From contig NZ_CP034447.1 in assembly GCF_003952485.1 (NCBI RefSeq), positions 2,108,001-2,172,000 of the forward strand: DNA of 64,000 bases. Direction: 5' to 3'. The first letter of the stretch is position 1; each line of letters opens with the position of its first letter. A program made the translations under genes and the position numbers. A model generated the notes under the pieces. The model had not been told where the DNA came from, did no database searches, and saw only the letters and a list, made by a program, of their open reading frames with translations. This DNA comes from Mesorhizobium sp. M1E.F.Ca.ET.045.02.1.1 (lineage in GTDB: Bacteria > Pseudomonadota > Alphaproteobacteria > Rhizobiales > Rhizobiaceae). Shown piece by piece: positions 1-8,674 of the stretch.

Positions 1-568
1 CGCCGGAATTGTAGCCCCACACCTCTTCCAGGAGAACGTCGCGGGTCACCACTTTCTGGTCGGCGCGGTAGAGATATTTGATGATCGAGGCCTCCTTTTC
101 GGTCAGCCGCACCTTGGCGCCGCGCGGATCGATCAACAGCTTCTGGCTGGGCTTGAACGTGTAGGGGCCGACCGAGAAGGTGGCGTCCTCGCTCTGCTCG
201 TGCTGGCGCAGCTGCGCGCGGATGCGCGCCAAGAGCACGGCAAAGCGGAAGGGCTTGGTGACATAGTCGTTGGCGCCGGCCTCGAGACCCAGGATCGTGT
301 CGGAATCGGTGTCGTGCCCGGTCAGCATGATGATCGGCGCCTTGTAGCCGCCCTTGCGCAGGATCTTCACCGCCTCGCGGCCGTCCATGTCGGGCAGGCC
401 GACATCCATGATGAGCAGATCGACAAGGCCGCCGCGCGCCGCGGCCACGCCTTTTGCGGCGGTGGATTCCTGCTGAACGTCAAATTCTTCGTAAAGCGCC
501 AATTGCTCGACGAGCGTGGCTCGCAGGTCGTCGTCGTCGTCAACGATCAGAATGGTGCGTGATGTCAT
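1..568 (-). CDS. OmpR/PhoB-family response regulator, truncated at the left edge
   Basis: A two-component DNA-binding response regulator of which about 189 residues are visible. It starts at the ATG at 566-568 and reads MTSRTILIVDDDDDL, the usual receiver opening with an acidic pocket. The phospho-acceptor aspartate lies in LLIMDVGLPDMDG, the switch threonine in IIMLTGHD and the conserved lysine in YVTKPF. A winged-helix output domain begins after about residue 130 (VRLTEKEASIIKYLY) and is cut by the window end just after EEVWGYNSG. The sequence resembles the CenR/OtpR type of Rhizobiales envelope regulators from memory, so that subfamily is an inference. No kinase gene is visible in the window next to it. 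Divergent from the L,D-transpeptidase gene. Confidence 0.9.
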   Translation of the reverse strand, partial: MTSRTILIVDDDDDLRATLVEQLALYEEFDVQQESTAAKGVAAARGGLVDLLIMDVGLPDMDGREAVKILRKGGYKAPIIMLTGHDTDSDTILGLEAGANDYVTKPFRFAVLLARIRAQLRQHEQSEDATFSVGPYTFKPSQKLLIDPRGAKVRLTEKEASIIKYLYRADQKVVTRDVLLEEVWGYNSG

Positions 569-601
569 GGATCAATCCGTTGTTTTAAAAAGAATATTCA
601 G

Positions 602-1306
<705 letters not shown>

Positions 1307-1312
<6 letters not shown>

Positions 1313-1561
1313 CCGCGGCTTCTGCCAGCCCGTGTCCAGCAATCCGATCCGGCCGAGCTCACGGTCCACGGCTCTTGCCACGTCCCGGCGCTCGGCACCG
1401 ATATCACGCAGCAGATCGTCGGAGAGATCCTCGATGGACTCGTTGGGAAGCCGAGCGGCGACCCGCGCCTGGCGCAGCCAATCGAGTGCGGAGTGCAGCC
1501 AAAGGGCGACGCTGGAGCGGGATTTCAGGGCGGTGTGGGACTTGAGAGCGATCTCGGTCAT
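1307..1561 (-). CDS. DUF1127-like small protein
   Basis: An 84-residue protein with the DUF1127-type motif IEDLSDDLLRDIGAERRDVARAV in its centre, where the hallmark is LSD..L.DIG. DUF1127 proteins are small, often arginine-rich proteins of proteobacteria; some act as RNA-binding regulators in phosphate or stress responses in other alphaproteobacteria. The function here is not known. No signal peptide or membrane segment is visible. It diverges from a LysR regulator gene, with a perfect 17-bp palindrome between them. It ends in the inverted part of the AGGCAGT hairpin. The start ATG is at 1559-1561. Confidence 0.6.
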
Positions 1562-1584
1562 GGCTTTATCCGTGTTCTCCGGAC

Positions 1585-1601
1585 ATCAAATCCGGTTTGA
1601 T
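1585..1601. promoter_or_regulatory. Perfect 17-bp palindrome, candidate operator
   Basis: ATCAAA-TCCGG-TTTGAT is a perfect 6-N5-6 inverted repeat 24 bp upstream of the DUF1127 gene and about 90 bp upstream of the LysR gene start. The ATC...GAT ends and position suit a LysR-type box controlling one or both divergent genes. The spacing is T-N13-A rather than the classic T-N11-A, so the assignment is tentative. Confidence 0.4.
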
Positions 1602-1691
1602 AGTGTTTCGATGTTGCAATCATGCCGGATTGAAAAATAAACGGGAAACGAGTAGTTCTTGTTCGATCGTCAAGTTTTATTTGGAGATCGG

Positions 1692-2618
1692 ATGGCCCGC
1701 CTGCTGCCCGGGACGCGCGCGTTGAGGACCTTCGAGGCCGCGGCCAGGCGTCTCAATTTCACCCGCGCCGCCGATGAGCTTGGCCTGACGCCGGCTGCGG
1801 TCAGCCATCAGATCAAGGAAATCGAGGAACAGCTCGACCTGGTGCTGTTCACGCGCACCAGCCGCACCATCCGGCTGACGGAGGCGGGCAACGTTCTTCA
1901 TGAGGCTTCGATCGACGCGCTCGACCTGCTCAATCGGGCGGTGTCGCGGGCGCGCAAGATGACGCGGGGCACCTCGCTGCTGAAGGTGACGCTCGACGCG
2001 CAGTTCGCGACAAAGTGGCTGATGCGCCGCGTCGACAGTTTCCGCCGGCAGAAGCCGGGCATCGAGCTGCGCTTCGATATCACCTATGAAGTCAGGGACT
2101 TCGAACGGGACGATGTCGATATCGGCATCCGCTTCGGCAGCGGCAAATATCCGGGGCTTTGCGCGCACCGGCTGTTCGAGAACATCATCATCCCGGTGTG
2201 CAGCCCGGCGCTGCTCGCGTCAGGCCCGCCGCTGAAGGAGCCGCGCGACCTCTTCCACCATACGCTGGCGCATATCGAATGGTCGCGGCAGGGCGTGACA
2301 TGGCCGAACTGGCGCATGTGGATGCAGGCGGCCGGCGTCGACGACTTCGACGACAGCCGCACCCTCGTTTTCGGATCGGCGACCGACGCCACGCAGGCCG
2401 CGCTCGATGGCCATGCCGTGGCGCTGGCCGACTTCGCGATGGTGGCCAACGATCTTTCGCAGGGGCGGCTGATCCGGCCCTTCGAACTCGGCATCAAGGT
2501 CGCGCCGGAATTCGCCTATTTCCTGGTTTACCCCGAAGTCATGAAGGACGACGCACGGATCGTCGCCTTTCGCGAATGGCTTCTCGACGAGGTGGCGAAA
2601 GACGGAGAGGCGGGGTAG
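1692..2618 (+). CDS. LysR-family transcriptional regulator (GcvA-like)
   Basis: A 308-residue LysR regulator. The N-terminal winged helix is typical: LRTFEAAARRLNFTRAADEL followed by TPAAVSHQIKEIEEQLDLVLFTRTSR. A substrate-binding-type effector domain spans residues 90-300 (ELRFDITYEVRDFERDDVDIGIRFG). The motif RLLPGTRALRTFEAAARR and the overall length place it near the GcvA/AmpR branch. The ATG at 1692 (MARLLPGTRAL) is preferred over the upstream frame opening at 1659 because the family begins here and GGAG lies 5 nt upstream. Its target is unknown; the divergent DUF1127 gene and the palindrome between them are the obvious candidates. Confidence 0.92.
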   Translation: MARLLPGTRALRTFEAAARRLNFTRAADELGLTPAAVSHQIKEIEEQLDLVLFTRTSRTIRLTEAGNVLHEASIDALDLLNRAVSRARKMTRGTSLLKVTLDAQFATKWLMRRVDSFRRQKPGIELRFDITYEVRDFERDDVDIGIRFGSGKYPGLCAHRLFENIIIPVCSPALLASGPPLKEPRDLFHHTLAHIEWSRQGVTWPNWRMWMQAAGVDDFDDSRTLVFGSATDATQAALDGHAVALADFAMVANDLSQGRLIRPFELGIKVAPEFAYFLVYPEVMKDDARIVAFREWLLDEVAKDGEAG

Positions 2619-2654
2619 CGATACCCCGGACCGCCGCGCGGCGCGGTTGTTGCT

Positions 2655-3080
2655 CTAGCCGGCGGGCGCCGCCGGCGCCCCGAACCAGCCGATCACCAAG
2701 CCGATGATGATGAGCACGCCCAGCCAATGGCCGGCATCGATCAGCGTCAGGCCCCAGCCGAAGCCTTGATAGCGGTGGTTGACCGAAAGCGTGGTGGCGA
2801 CGAAGCCCAGCCAGAGCACGAAGCCGAAGATCACCCCGGCGAGCGGGTTGGGCTCGCCGCCGGTCAGCGCGCCGATAACCAGCGTCATGACCAGCGCCAT
2901 GATGAGCTCAGCGATGAAGCTGACGATGAACGGAACGACAGAGCGCTTCATGGTCGCCGGGTCAAGCTTTGCCGCCTTCAGCCAGGGCTTGCTCAAGCCC
3001 ATGTACCAGGCGGCGCCGAACAGCCACGCCACGACGGCGGCGACGATCACCGCCAGCCAGTTCACCGTTGAAAAATCCAT
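2655..3080 (-). CDS. DUF1761 family membrane protein
   Basis: A 141-residue integral membrane protein that opens MDFSTVNWLAVIVAAVVAWLFG, the standard DUF1761 start (VN...A...F..G..WY). Four hydrophobic segments are visible, at about residues 7-28, 50-72, 77-98 and 115-135. The motif GAAWYMGLSKPWLKAAK follows the first helix. The family has no assigned biochemical role. The start ATG is at 3078-3080. It converges with the LysR gene, leaving only 36 bp between the two stop codons. It shows no operon link with the methyltransferase gene next to it, which ends 65 bp upstream of its start. Confidence 0.85.
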   Translation of the reverse strand: MDFSTVNWLAVIVAAVVAWLFGAAWYMGLSKPWLKAAKLDPATMKRSVVPFIVSFIAELIMALVMTLVIGALTGGEPNPLAGVIFGFVLWLGFVATTLSVNHRYQGFGWGLTLIDAGHWLGVLIIIGLVIGWFGAPAAPAG

Positions 3081-3145
3081 GTTCCCCCTCCGAATGCGTG
3101 TCGCCCAAAAATATGGCTGAATGGAATCCCGGTTCGCCGGCGGCG

Positions 3146-3817
3146 TCAAGCGGGAGCGGCAGAACCCCATCGCCAGACGGTCGTGCGCTTGACCTCCGCA
3201 TCCTCCAGCGCGCGCGTCACCGGCACCTGGTAGACGGCCAGCGATTGCAGTCCCTTCTTCGGCAGATAGGCGCGGCCGGGATCCCCAACCAGGATATCGG
3301 CGCCGCGCGCCTTGAGTGCCGTGAACCACGGCATCAGCCGATCGGCCAACGGTTTGTCGTAGAAGACATCGCCGGCGAGCACGACGTCCCAGCCGTCATC
3401 CGTATCGATGCAGTCCGCATCCAGGAATTCGGCCTTCACGCCGTTGGCTTCCAGGTTGAGCGTGATCACCGTCTTGCAAAAGGGGTCGATATCGGCGGCA
3501 ACCACTGCGGTAGCTCCGGCCTTCAAGGCAGCGATGGCGACAAGGCCAGAGCCGGAGGCGAAATCGAGCACGCGCTTGCCGCGCACGGCGGCCGGATGAT
3601 CGAGCACGTAGCGGGCAAGGCCCTGGCCGCCGGCCCAGGCGAAAGCCCAGAATGGCGGCGGCAGGCCAATCTCGGCCAGCTCCTCCTCGGTGCGCAGCCA
3701 CAGATCATGCGCCTCGTCGGCCAAGTGCAGCAGCACTTCCGGCACGTGCGGCGGCGCCATCAGCGCCGTGTTGTCGAGGATGAATGTCTTGGCGTTTTTC
3801 GGGGTGAGCCTGGTCAC
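3146..3817 (-). CDS. Class I SAM-dependent methyltransferase, ETFB/L7-L12 lysine methyltransferase-like
   Basis: A 223-residue Rossmann-fold methyltransferase. Motif I is RVLDFASGSGLVAIAALKAGA and the acidic motif II follows as VVAADIDPF. The post-II motif VVLAGDVFYDKPLA resembles the D-x-F-Y-D motif of the METTL20 family, which methylates lysines on the electron-transfer flavoprotein beta subunit and, in Agrobacterium, on ribosomal protein L7/L12. The N-terminal region LWLRTEEELAEIGLPPPFWAFAWAGGQGLARYVLD is also of that type. That substrate is inferred, not seen. The start is GTG at 3815-3817, overlapping the TGA of the upstream EVE-domain gene (GTGA, 4 bp), so the two are translationally coupled. 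Confidence 0.85.
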   Translation of the reverse strand: MTRLTPKNAKTFILDNTALMAPPHVPEVLLHLADEAHDLWLRTEEELAEIGLPPPFWAFAWAGGQGLARYVLDHPAAVRGKRVLDFASGSGLVAIAALKAGATAVVAADIDPFCKTVITLNLEANGVKAEFLDADCIDTDDGWDVVLAGDVFYDKPLADRLMPWFTALKARGADILVGDPGRAYLPKKGLQSLAVYQVPVTRALEDAEVKRTTVWRWGSAAPA

Positions 3818-4239
3818 GGCGCCGGGTCGAGGCCGGCCATGCGGCAGACCTCTTTCCATTCGGCCGGCGTCACCGGCTGCACGGAAAGCCGGCCGAGCCG
3901 GACCAGCGCCATCTCGGCAAGCTTCGGATTGGCCTTGACCTGTTCCAGCGTCACCGGCTTCGGCACGTCCTTCCAGGCGCGGATGTCGACGCATTCCCAG
4001 CGCGGATCGTCGGTCGTGGTGTCGGGGTGGGCAAGCGCGCAGACCTCGGCGATGCCGACGATGTCGAGGCCCTCGTTGGAATGATAGAAGAAGCCGAGAT
4101 CGCCGATCTTCATGGCCTTCATGTTGTTGCGCGCCGCGTAATTGCGCACGCCGTCCCACTGCGTGCCGGCCTTGCCCTTGGCCTTCAGCGCCTCGAAGGA
4201 AAAGACCGAGGGTTCGGATTTGAACAGCCAGTAGTTCAT
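3814..4239 (-). CDS. EVE domain-containing protein (THYN1-like)
   Basis: A 141-residue single-domain EVE protein that begins MNYWLFKSEPSVFSFE, the family signature, with WDGVRNYAARNNMKAMKIGD and FFYHSNEG in the middle. EVE domains belong to the PUA/YTH-like fold and bind modified bases in DNA or RNA, typically 5-methylcytosine derivatives. In bacteria they occur in housekeeping versions and in modification-dependent restriction systems. There is no nuclease or helicase partner here, so this is probably the housekeeping version. It overlaps the methyltransferase gene by 4 bp, and they form a two-gene unit. A palindromic intergenic element lies upstream of it. Confidence 0.92.
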   Translation of the reverse strand: MNYWLFKSEPSVFSFEALKAKGKAGTQWDGVRNYAARNNMKAMKIGDLGFFYHSNEGLDIVGIAEVCALAHPDTTTDDPRWECVDIRAWKDVPKPVTLEQVKANPKLAEMALVRLGRLSVQPVTPAEWKEVCRMAGLDPAP

Positions 4240-4285
4240 CTCAGTTGTCCCATTGCCATTGTCGGTTGGCCATTATTCAGCGTTG

Positions 4286-4408
4286 GCGCTGCCCCTCACC
4301 CTATCCTCTCCCCGTAAGGACGGGGAGAGGGGTCGCCAGCGTTGGAGCTTCTCCCTTCTCCCCGTTCTTACGGGGAGAAGGTGCCGGCAGGCGGATGAGG
4401 GGCAGCGC
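4286..4408. repeat. Mosaic palindromic intergenic element (copy G)
   Basis: The ends GCGCTGCCCCTCA and TGAGGGGCAGCGC are perfect inverted repeats. Inside are two nested short palindromes built from CTCTCCCCGT/ACGGGGAGAG and CTTCTCCCCGT/ACGGGGAGAAG. It lies in the gap between the EVE-domain and YciI genes, both on the minus strand, and codes for nothing. It belongs to the class of G/C-tract mosaic elements that recurs at 31.5, 34.0, 35.3, 39.0, 56.1 and 59.7 kb. Confidence 0.8.
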
Positions 4409-4417
4409 AAGCGAACC

Positions 4418-4714
4418 TCATTCGGTCGCAGGCTTCTGGAAGACCCAGTTCCACGCACGGATCTCGACGCTTTCGAACAGGCCGGCCTTGGCGTAAGGGT
4501 CGGCTGCGGCCAAGGCTTGCGCGCCGGCCATGTCGGGCGCTTCGATCATCACCAGGCTGCCTTCGGGCTTCCCATCGGCGTCGAGGAACGGGCCTGCAAA
4601 GGCAAGTTTGCCTTCGCTGATCAGGCCTTCGAGGAAGGCCGCATGCGCCGGCCGCGTGTCGGCGCGCAGCTGCAGGCTGCCGGGTTTATCCTTGCAAATC
4701 AACGCAAACAGCAT
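4418..4714 (-). CDS. YciI family protein
   Basis: A 98-residue protein of the YciI-like ferredoxin-fold family. It opens MLFALICKDKPGSLQLRADTR and carries the conserved histidine in RPAHAAFLEG and the aspartate in AAADPYAKAGLFESVEIRAW. These are the two residues proposed as the active site in YciI proteins. The physiological substrate is unknown. ATG at 4712-4714 is preferred over the in-frame TTG six bases upstream because GGAG sits 8 nt before it. It lies 17 bp downstream of gpsA on the same strand, so it is very likely co-transcribed with tsaD and gpsA. Confidence 0.88.
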   Translation of the reverse strand: MLFALICKDKPGSLQLRADTRPAHAAFLEGLISEGKLAFAGPFLDADGKPEGSLVMIEAPDMAGAQALAAADPYAKAGLFESVEIRAWNWVFQKPATE

Positions 4715-4731
4715 GTTCAAAACTCCAAGGG

Positions 4732-5751
4732 TCAGATGTCGGTTTCGGTTTTGAGCGGCCGCGTCATCAGCGCCGTCACGGCTTGGCCGATGGTCACCTT
4801 GCCGTCGAGGATGGCGGCGACGGCGGAAATGATCGGCGCATCGATGCCGCGCTCGGCGGCGATGCGGGCGGCAATGCCCGCCGTCGGCACGCCTTCGGCG
4901 AGTGGCAGGCCGGCAAGCGGCTTGCCCTGGCCGAGCGCCAGGCCGTAGGCGAAATTGCGCGACTGCGCCGACGAGCAGGTGAGCAGAAGGTCGCCGAGGC
5001 CGGAAAGCCCCATCAGCGTCTCCGGCCTGGCGCCGAAGGCGGCGCCGATGCGGCGCAGCTCGACGAAGCCGCGCGTCACCATGGCGGCCTGGGCGCTGGC
5101 GCCGAGCCCGGCTCCGGTGACCGCGCCGGCGGCGATGGCGAAGACATTCTTCAGCGCGCCGCCGATCTCGACGCCGATGAGATCGTCGCTGGAATAGCAG
5201 CGCAGGTTCTCGGCCGAAAAGCGGGCGGCGAGATCGGCTGCCAATTCGCCATCGCGGGCGGCGACCACAACGGCCGTCGGCAGGCCGCGCGCGACATCAG
5301 TGGCAAAGCTCGGGCCGGAAAGTGCCGCGACCGGGTTGTCCGGCAGGATCTCCTCGACGATCGCCGACAGCAGCGCGCCGGTGTCGCGCTCGATGCCCTT
5401 GGCGCAGAGAACCAGCGGCACGCCCTTCGGCACATGGTCCGCGGCGGTGGCCAGCACCGCGCGCAGCGACTGCGCCGGCGTCACCACCAGCACGCAATCG
5501 GTGCCGCCGAGCGCCGCGGCGATATCGCTGGTGGCGACGATGCCGGGCTCGATCGCGATGCCGGGCAGGTAGCGCGCATTCTCGCCGCGATCGATGGCCG
5601 CCACGGTCTCGCCGTCGCGCGCGTAAAGCCGCACGAAATGGCCGGCGCGCAGCATGGCCAGCGCCAGCGCCGTGCCCCAGGCGCCGCCGCCCAGCACCGC
5701 GACGCGCCAGCCGCTGGGCGGCTTTCTGCCGCTTTTAGTCTTCTTGGTCAT
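4732..5751 (-). CDS. gpsA: Glycerol-3-phosphate dehydrogenase [NAD(P)+]
   Basis: A 339-residue cytosolic enzyme that reduces dihydroxyacetone phosphate to sn-glycerol 3-phosphate, the first step of glycerophospholipid synthesis. The dinucleotide-binding motif is [14 protein letters not shown] near residue 18. The catalytic lysine is in [17 protein letters not shown], and [14 protein letters not shown] and SRNFAYG are family blocks. Length and domain order are normal. The ATG at 5749-5751 overlaps the TGA of tsaD (ATGA). The order tsaD-gpsA-yciI is common in Rhizobiales. Confidence 0.97.
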   Translation of the reverse strand: MTKKTKSGRKPPSGWRVAVLGGGAWGTALALAMLRAGHFVRLYARDGETVAAIDRGENARYLPGIAIEPGIVATSDIAAALGGTDCVLVVTPAQSLRAVLATAADHVPKGVPLVLCAKGIERDTGALLSAIVEEILPDNPVAALSGPSFATDVARGLPTAVVVAARDGELAADLAARFSAENLRCYSSDDLIGVEIGGALKNVFAIAAGAVTGAGLGASAQAAMVTRGFVELRRIGAAFGARPETLMGLSGLGDLLLTCSSAQSRNFAYGLALGQGKPLAGLPLAEGVPTAGIAARIAAERGIDAPIISAVAAILDGKVTIGQAVTALMTRPLKTETDI

Positions 5752-6836
5752 GCCTTGGCACCGCGCCGGCCCGAGCCGACCAAAGGAGCGGAAACACTGT
5801 CCAGCGGCCAGCGCGAGCGCGGCACGAAGTCCGCGGCATTCTCGCCCACTATCCCGGCGCGCAGCCGCTCGATGCCGGCCCAGGCGATCATCGCCGCATT
5901 GTCGGTACAGAGTTTCTGCGGCGGCGCGAGGAATGTGAAGCCGGCTTTGGAACAAAGCGCCTCAAGTGTGCCCTTGATCGTCCGGTTGGCGGCGACGCCG
6001 CCGGCAACGACCAGCGCGGGGTTCGCCTTGTCCGGGAATTCCAGGCGGAAGCGGGCGAGCGCTCGCGCGACACGGTCGCCCAGCGCATCCGCAACCGCAG
6101 CCTGGAAAGAGGCGCAGATGTCGGCGACGTCCTGGTCGCTGAGCGGCGCGATCGCCGTCGCGGCCTGGCGGACGGCCGTCTTCAGGCCCGAGAAGGAGAA
6201 ATCGGGCTGCGCCGAGCCTTTCATCGGGCGCGGGAAGGCAAAGCGGCCCGCATCGCCGCTGGCCGCCGCCTTCTCAACATTCGGCCCGCCGGGATAGGGC
6301 AGGCCGAGCATCTTGGCCGTCTTGTCGAAGGCTTCGCCCAATGCATCGTCGATGGTGGTGGCCCAGCGCTGGTAGTCGCCTATGCCGCGCACCGCGACGA
6401 TCTGGGTGTGGCCGCCGGAGACGAGCAACAGCAGATAGGGGAAGTCGAGCCCGTCGGTCAGCCTTGCGGTCAGCGCGTGGCCTTCGAGATGGTTGATGGC
6501 AATCAGCGGCTTGTTGGCGGCGGCCGCGATCGCCTTGGCCGTCATCAGTCCGACGATCAGCCCGCCGACCAGACCGGGCCCAGCGGTGGCGGCGACGGCG
6601 TCGACCTCGTCGAGGGATATGGCCGAATCGGTCAGCGCTGCCTCGATGATCCCGTCCAGCGCCTCGACATGGGCGCGCGCCGCGATCTCGGGCACGACGC
6701 CGCCGAAGGCGGCATGCTCCTCGATCTGGCTGAGCACGACATTGGACAGGATTTCGGGCGCCGAGCCGTCGTCCAGCGCCACAACGCTGGCAGCCGTCTC
6801 GTCGCAACTCGTCTCAATGCCCAGAACGCGGATCAA
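5748..6836 (-). CDS. tsaD: tRNA threonylcarbamoyladenosine synthase subunit TsaD
   Basis: A 362-residue ASKHA-fold protein. With TsaB/TsaE it transfers the threonylcarbamoyl group to A37 of ANN-decoding tRNAs. It begins [18 protein letters not shown]. The metal-binding HLEGH motif lies in [11 protein letters not shown], followed by [13 protein letters not shown]. The C-terminal [11 protein letters not shown] carries the last metal ligand. No ATG is found at the conserved N-terminus. The TTG at 6834-6836 (TTG ATC CGC) with GAGGA upstream is the best start. The longer frame starting at 6887 adds 17 residues not seen in the family. It shares a short divergent promoter region with hemC and is coupled to gpsA by an ATGA overlap. 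Confidence 0.96.
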   Translation of the reverse strand: MIRVLGIETSCDETAASVVALDDGSAPEILSNVVLSQIEEHAAFGGVVPEIAARAHVEALDGIIEAALTDSAISLDEVDAVAATAGPGLVGGLIVGLMTAKAIAAAANKPLIAINHLEGHALTARLTDGLDFPYLLLLVSGGHTQIVAVRGIGDYQRWATTIDDALGEAFDKTAKMLGLPYPGGPNVEKAAASGDAGRFAFPRPMKGSAQPDFSFSGLKTAVRQAATAIAPLSDQDVADICASFQAAVADALGDRVARALARFRLEFPDKANPALVVAGGVAANRTIKGTLEALCSKAGFTFLAPPQKLCTDNAAMIAWAGIERLRAGIVGENAADFVPRSRWPLDSVSAPLVGSGRRGAKA

Positions 6837-6933
6837 TTGGTCGCTGTCCTCGAAGATTGTGTCGCCGGCCTTTCCTATATAGGACAAGGCCGGTCAGGCT
6901 TTGCCTGCCGGGGGTTATCACGGACCGCGCGCC

Positions 6934-7860
6934 ATGCAAACAACCTTGAAAATCGGAACACGCGGCAGCCCGCTGGCGCTGGCCCAGGCGCATGAGACGC
7001 GGTCGCGGCTGATGAAGGCGCACGACCTTCCCGAACAGGCGTTCGAGGTGGTCGTCATCTCGACCAGCGGCGACCGCATCCAGGACCGGCCGCTATCGGA
7101 AGCCGGCGGCAAAGGCCTGTTCACCAAGGAAATCGAGGAAGCGCTGCTAGATCGTCGCATCGACATCGCGGTGCATTCGTCGAAGGACATGCCGACCGTG
7201 CTTCCCGACGGGCTGGAGCTCTCCGCCTTCCTGCCGCGCGAGGATGCGCGCGACGCCTTCATCGGCAAGACGGCGAAGCGGATCACCGATCTGCCGCAAG
7301 GCGCCAGGGTCGGGTCGTCGTCGCTCAGGCGCCAGGCGCTGATCCGCCGGATGCGGCCGGATCTCGAGGTGGTGATGTTCCGCGGCAATGTGCAGACCCG
7401 GCTGCGCAAGCTGGAAGAAGGCGTCGGCGACGGCACCATCCTCGCCTATGCCGGGCTGAAGCGGCTTGGACTCGAGAGCGTCATCACCGACCTGATGCCG
7501 TTGGATTTATTCCCGCCGGCGCCGGGGCAGGGCGCGATCGGTATCGAAAGCCGCATCGGCGACGGCCCGGTGGAAAAAATGCTGGCGGTCATCCGCGATG
7601 TGCCGACCGGGCAGGCGCTTGCCTGCGAGCGCGCGTTTCTCGCCGCGCTCGACGGCTCCTGCCGCACGCCGATCGCCGGCCATGCGACGATATCGGGCGA
7701 AAAACTGTCCTTTGCCGGGCTGATCATCTCGCCGGACGGGACCGAGTCGCACGAGGTCAAATTGGACGGCTCGGCCCAGGATGCGGCGGCAATCGGCGCG
7801 GAGGCCGCTCGGAGCGTGCGGGCCAAGGCCGGCGCCAAATTCTTCGAAGGCTGGGCCTGA
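6934..7860 (+). CDS. hemC: Porphobilinogen deaminase (hydroxymethylbilane synthase)
   Basis: A 308-residue cytosolic enzyme that joins four porphobilinogens into hydroxymethylbilane on the way to haem, sirohaem and cobalamin. It opens [33 protein letters not shown] carries the catalytic aspartate region, and [11 protein letters not shown] and [12 protein letters not shown] are arginine-rich substrate sites. [13 protein letters not shown] holds the cysteine that anchors the dipyrromethane cofactor. The ATG at 6934 is chosen because the family starts there; the frame is open from 6901. hemD follows with no gap (stop at 7860, ATG at 7862), so they form an operon. Confidence 0.97.
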   Translation: MQTTLKIGTRGSPLALAQAHETRSRLMKAHDLPEQAFEVVVISTSGDRIQDRPLSEAGGKGLFTKEIEEALLDRRIDIAVHSSKDMPTVLPDGLELSAFLPREDARDAFIGKTAKRITDLPQGARVGSSSLRRQALIRRMRPDLEVVMFRGNVQTRLRKLEEGVGDGTILAYAGLKRLGLESVITDLMPLDLFPPAPGQGAIGIESRIGDGPVEKMLAVIRDVPTGQALACERAFLAALDGSCRTPIAGHATISGEKLSFAGLIISPDGTESHEVKLDGSAQDAAAIGAEAARSVRAKAGAKFFEGWA

Positions 7861-7861
7861 T

Positions 7862-8575
7862 ATGGCCCGCGTCCTGGTGACGAGGCCGGAACCGGGCGCT
7901 TCCCGCACGGCGCGGCGGCTCGAAGCCCAGGGATTTCAACCCATTGTGCTGCCGCTGACCGAGACGGCGGCGCTGCCGGTCGAGGCAAGTTTCTTCCCCA
8001 CTGCCGCCGCGGTCGCCGTCACCAGCGCCAATGCGGTTCGTCATGCGCCCAGGGAACTTGTCGCGGCGCTTGCCGCCTTGCCCTGCCATGCGGTCGGGAA
8101 AAGGACGGCCGAGGCCTGCCGCGCGGCCGGTTTTCTCTCTGTCGCTGAAGGCCCGGGCGATGCAGGAGCGTTGGCCGATGCGATCAATAGTGATCTCGCA
8201 GGCCAAGAAATCGTCTATCTTTGCGGCCGCGTGCGCTTTCGGATCTTCGAGGAGCGGCTCGCTGCGGCCGGCGTGCGGGTTGACGCGATCGAGACATACG
8301 ACACCGTTCGGCTGAACCGCGACGATGCGGAGGTCGTGGCGCATCTTTCGAATAAGCCCGTCGACGCGGTGCTGCTCTATTCCGCCAAGGCTGCCGAGGC
8401 GCTGAACCCACTGATCCGCCGGGCCACCTTGCGCGGCCTGTTCGAAAGGGCGGAGCTGCTGGCGCTGTCCGCGCGCGTCGCCGATGCATTGGACGGCGGC
8501 GCCGGGCAAAAGGTTCGGATTGCGTCCCAACCCGACGAAGACGCGCTGCTGGCGCTTTTGTCGCTGCCGCGCTGA
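7862..8575 (+). CDS. hemD: Uroporphyrinogen-III synthase
   Basis: A 237-residue two-lobed enzyme that cyclises hydroxymethylbilane with D-ring inversion to uroporphyrinogen III. Sequence conservation in HemD is low, but VLVTRPEPGASRTARRLEAQG at the N-terminus, AVAVTSANAVRH in lobe one, and YLCGRVRF and DAVLLYSAKAAEAL in the second lobe are diagnostic. It starts one base after the hemC stop, as expected for a coupled hemCD pair. The downstream Mic60-like gene begins 99 bp later on the same strand. Confidence 0.93.
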   Translation: MARVLVTRPEPGASRTARRLEAQGFQPIVLPLTETAALPVEASFFPTAAAVAVTSANAVRHAPRELVAALAALPCHAVGKRTAEACRAAGFLSVAEGPGDAGALADAINSDLAGQEIVYLCGRVRFRIFEERLAAAGVRVDAIETYDTVRLNRDDAEVVAHLSNKPVDAVLLYSAKAAEALNPLIRRATLRGLFERAELLALSARVADALDGGAGQKVRIASQPDEDALLALLSLPR

Positions 8576-8674
8576 GCCGCGTCATCACACCGCCCCTTTT
8601 CACCGCTTGGTGATGTGCTAGAGCATCCCCTAGACCCTTCGAACCATCCTCAAGCCAATTTGCGGAGCCCAAGC

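Noticed and set aside
4783..6297. 504-residue open frame antisense to gpsA and tsaD
   Set aside because: It spans two essential, motif-complete genes on the other strand and has no motif of its own.
6837..6933. Bidirectional promoter at CTATATAG between tsaD and hemC
   Set aside because: The -10-like palindrome is suggestive, but no -35 element lies at 16-18 bp in either direction, so I did not annotate it.
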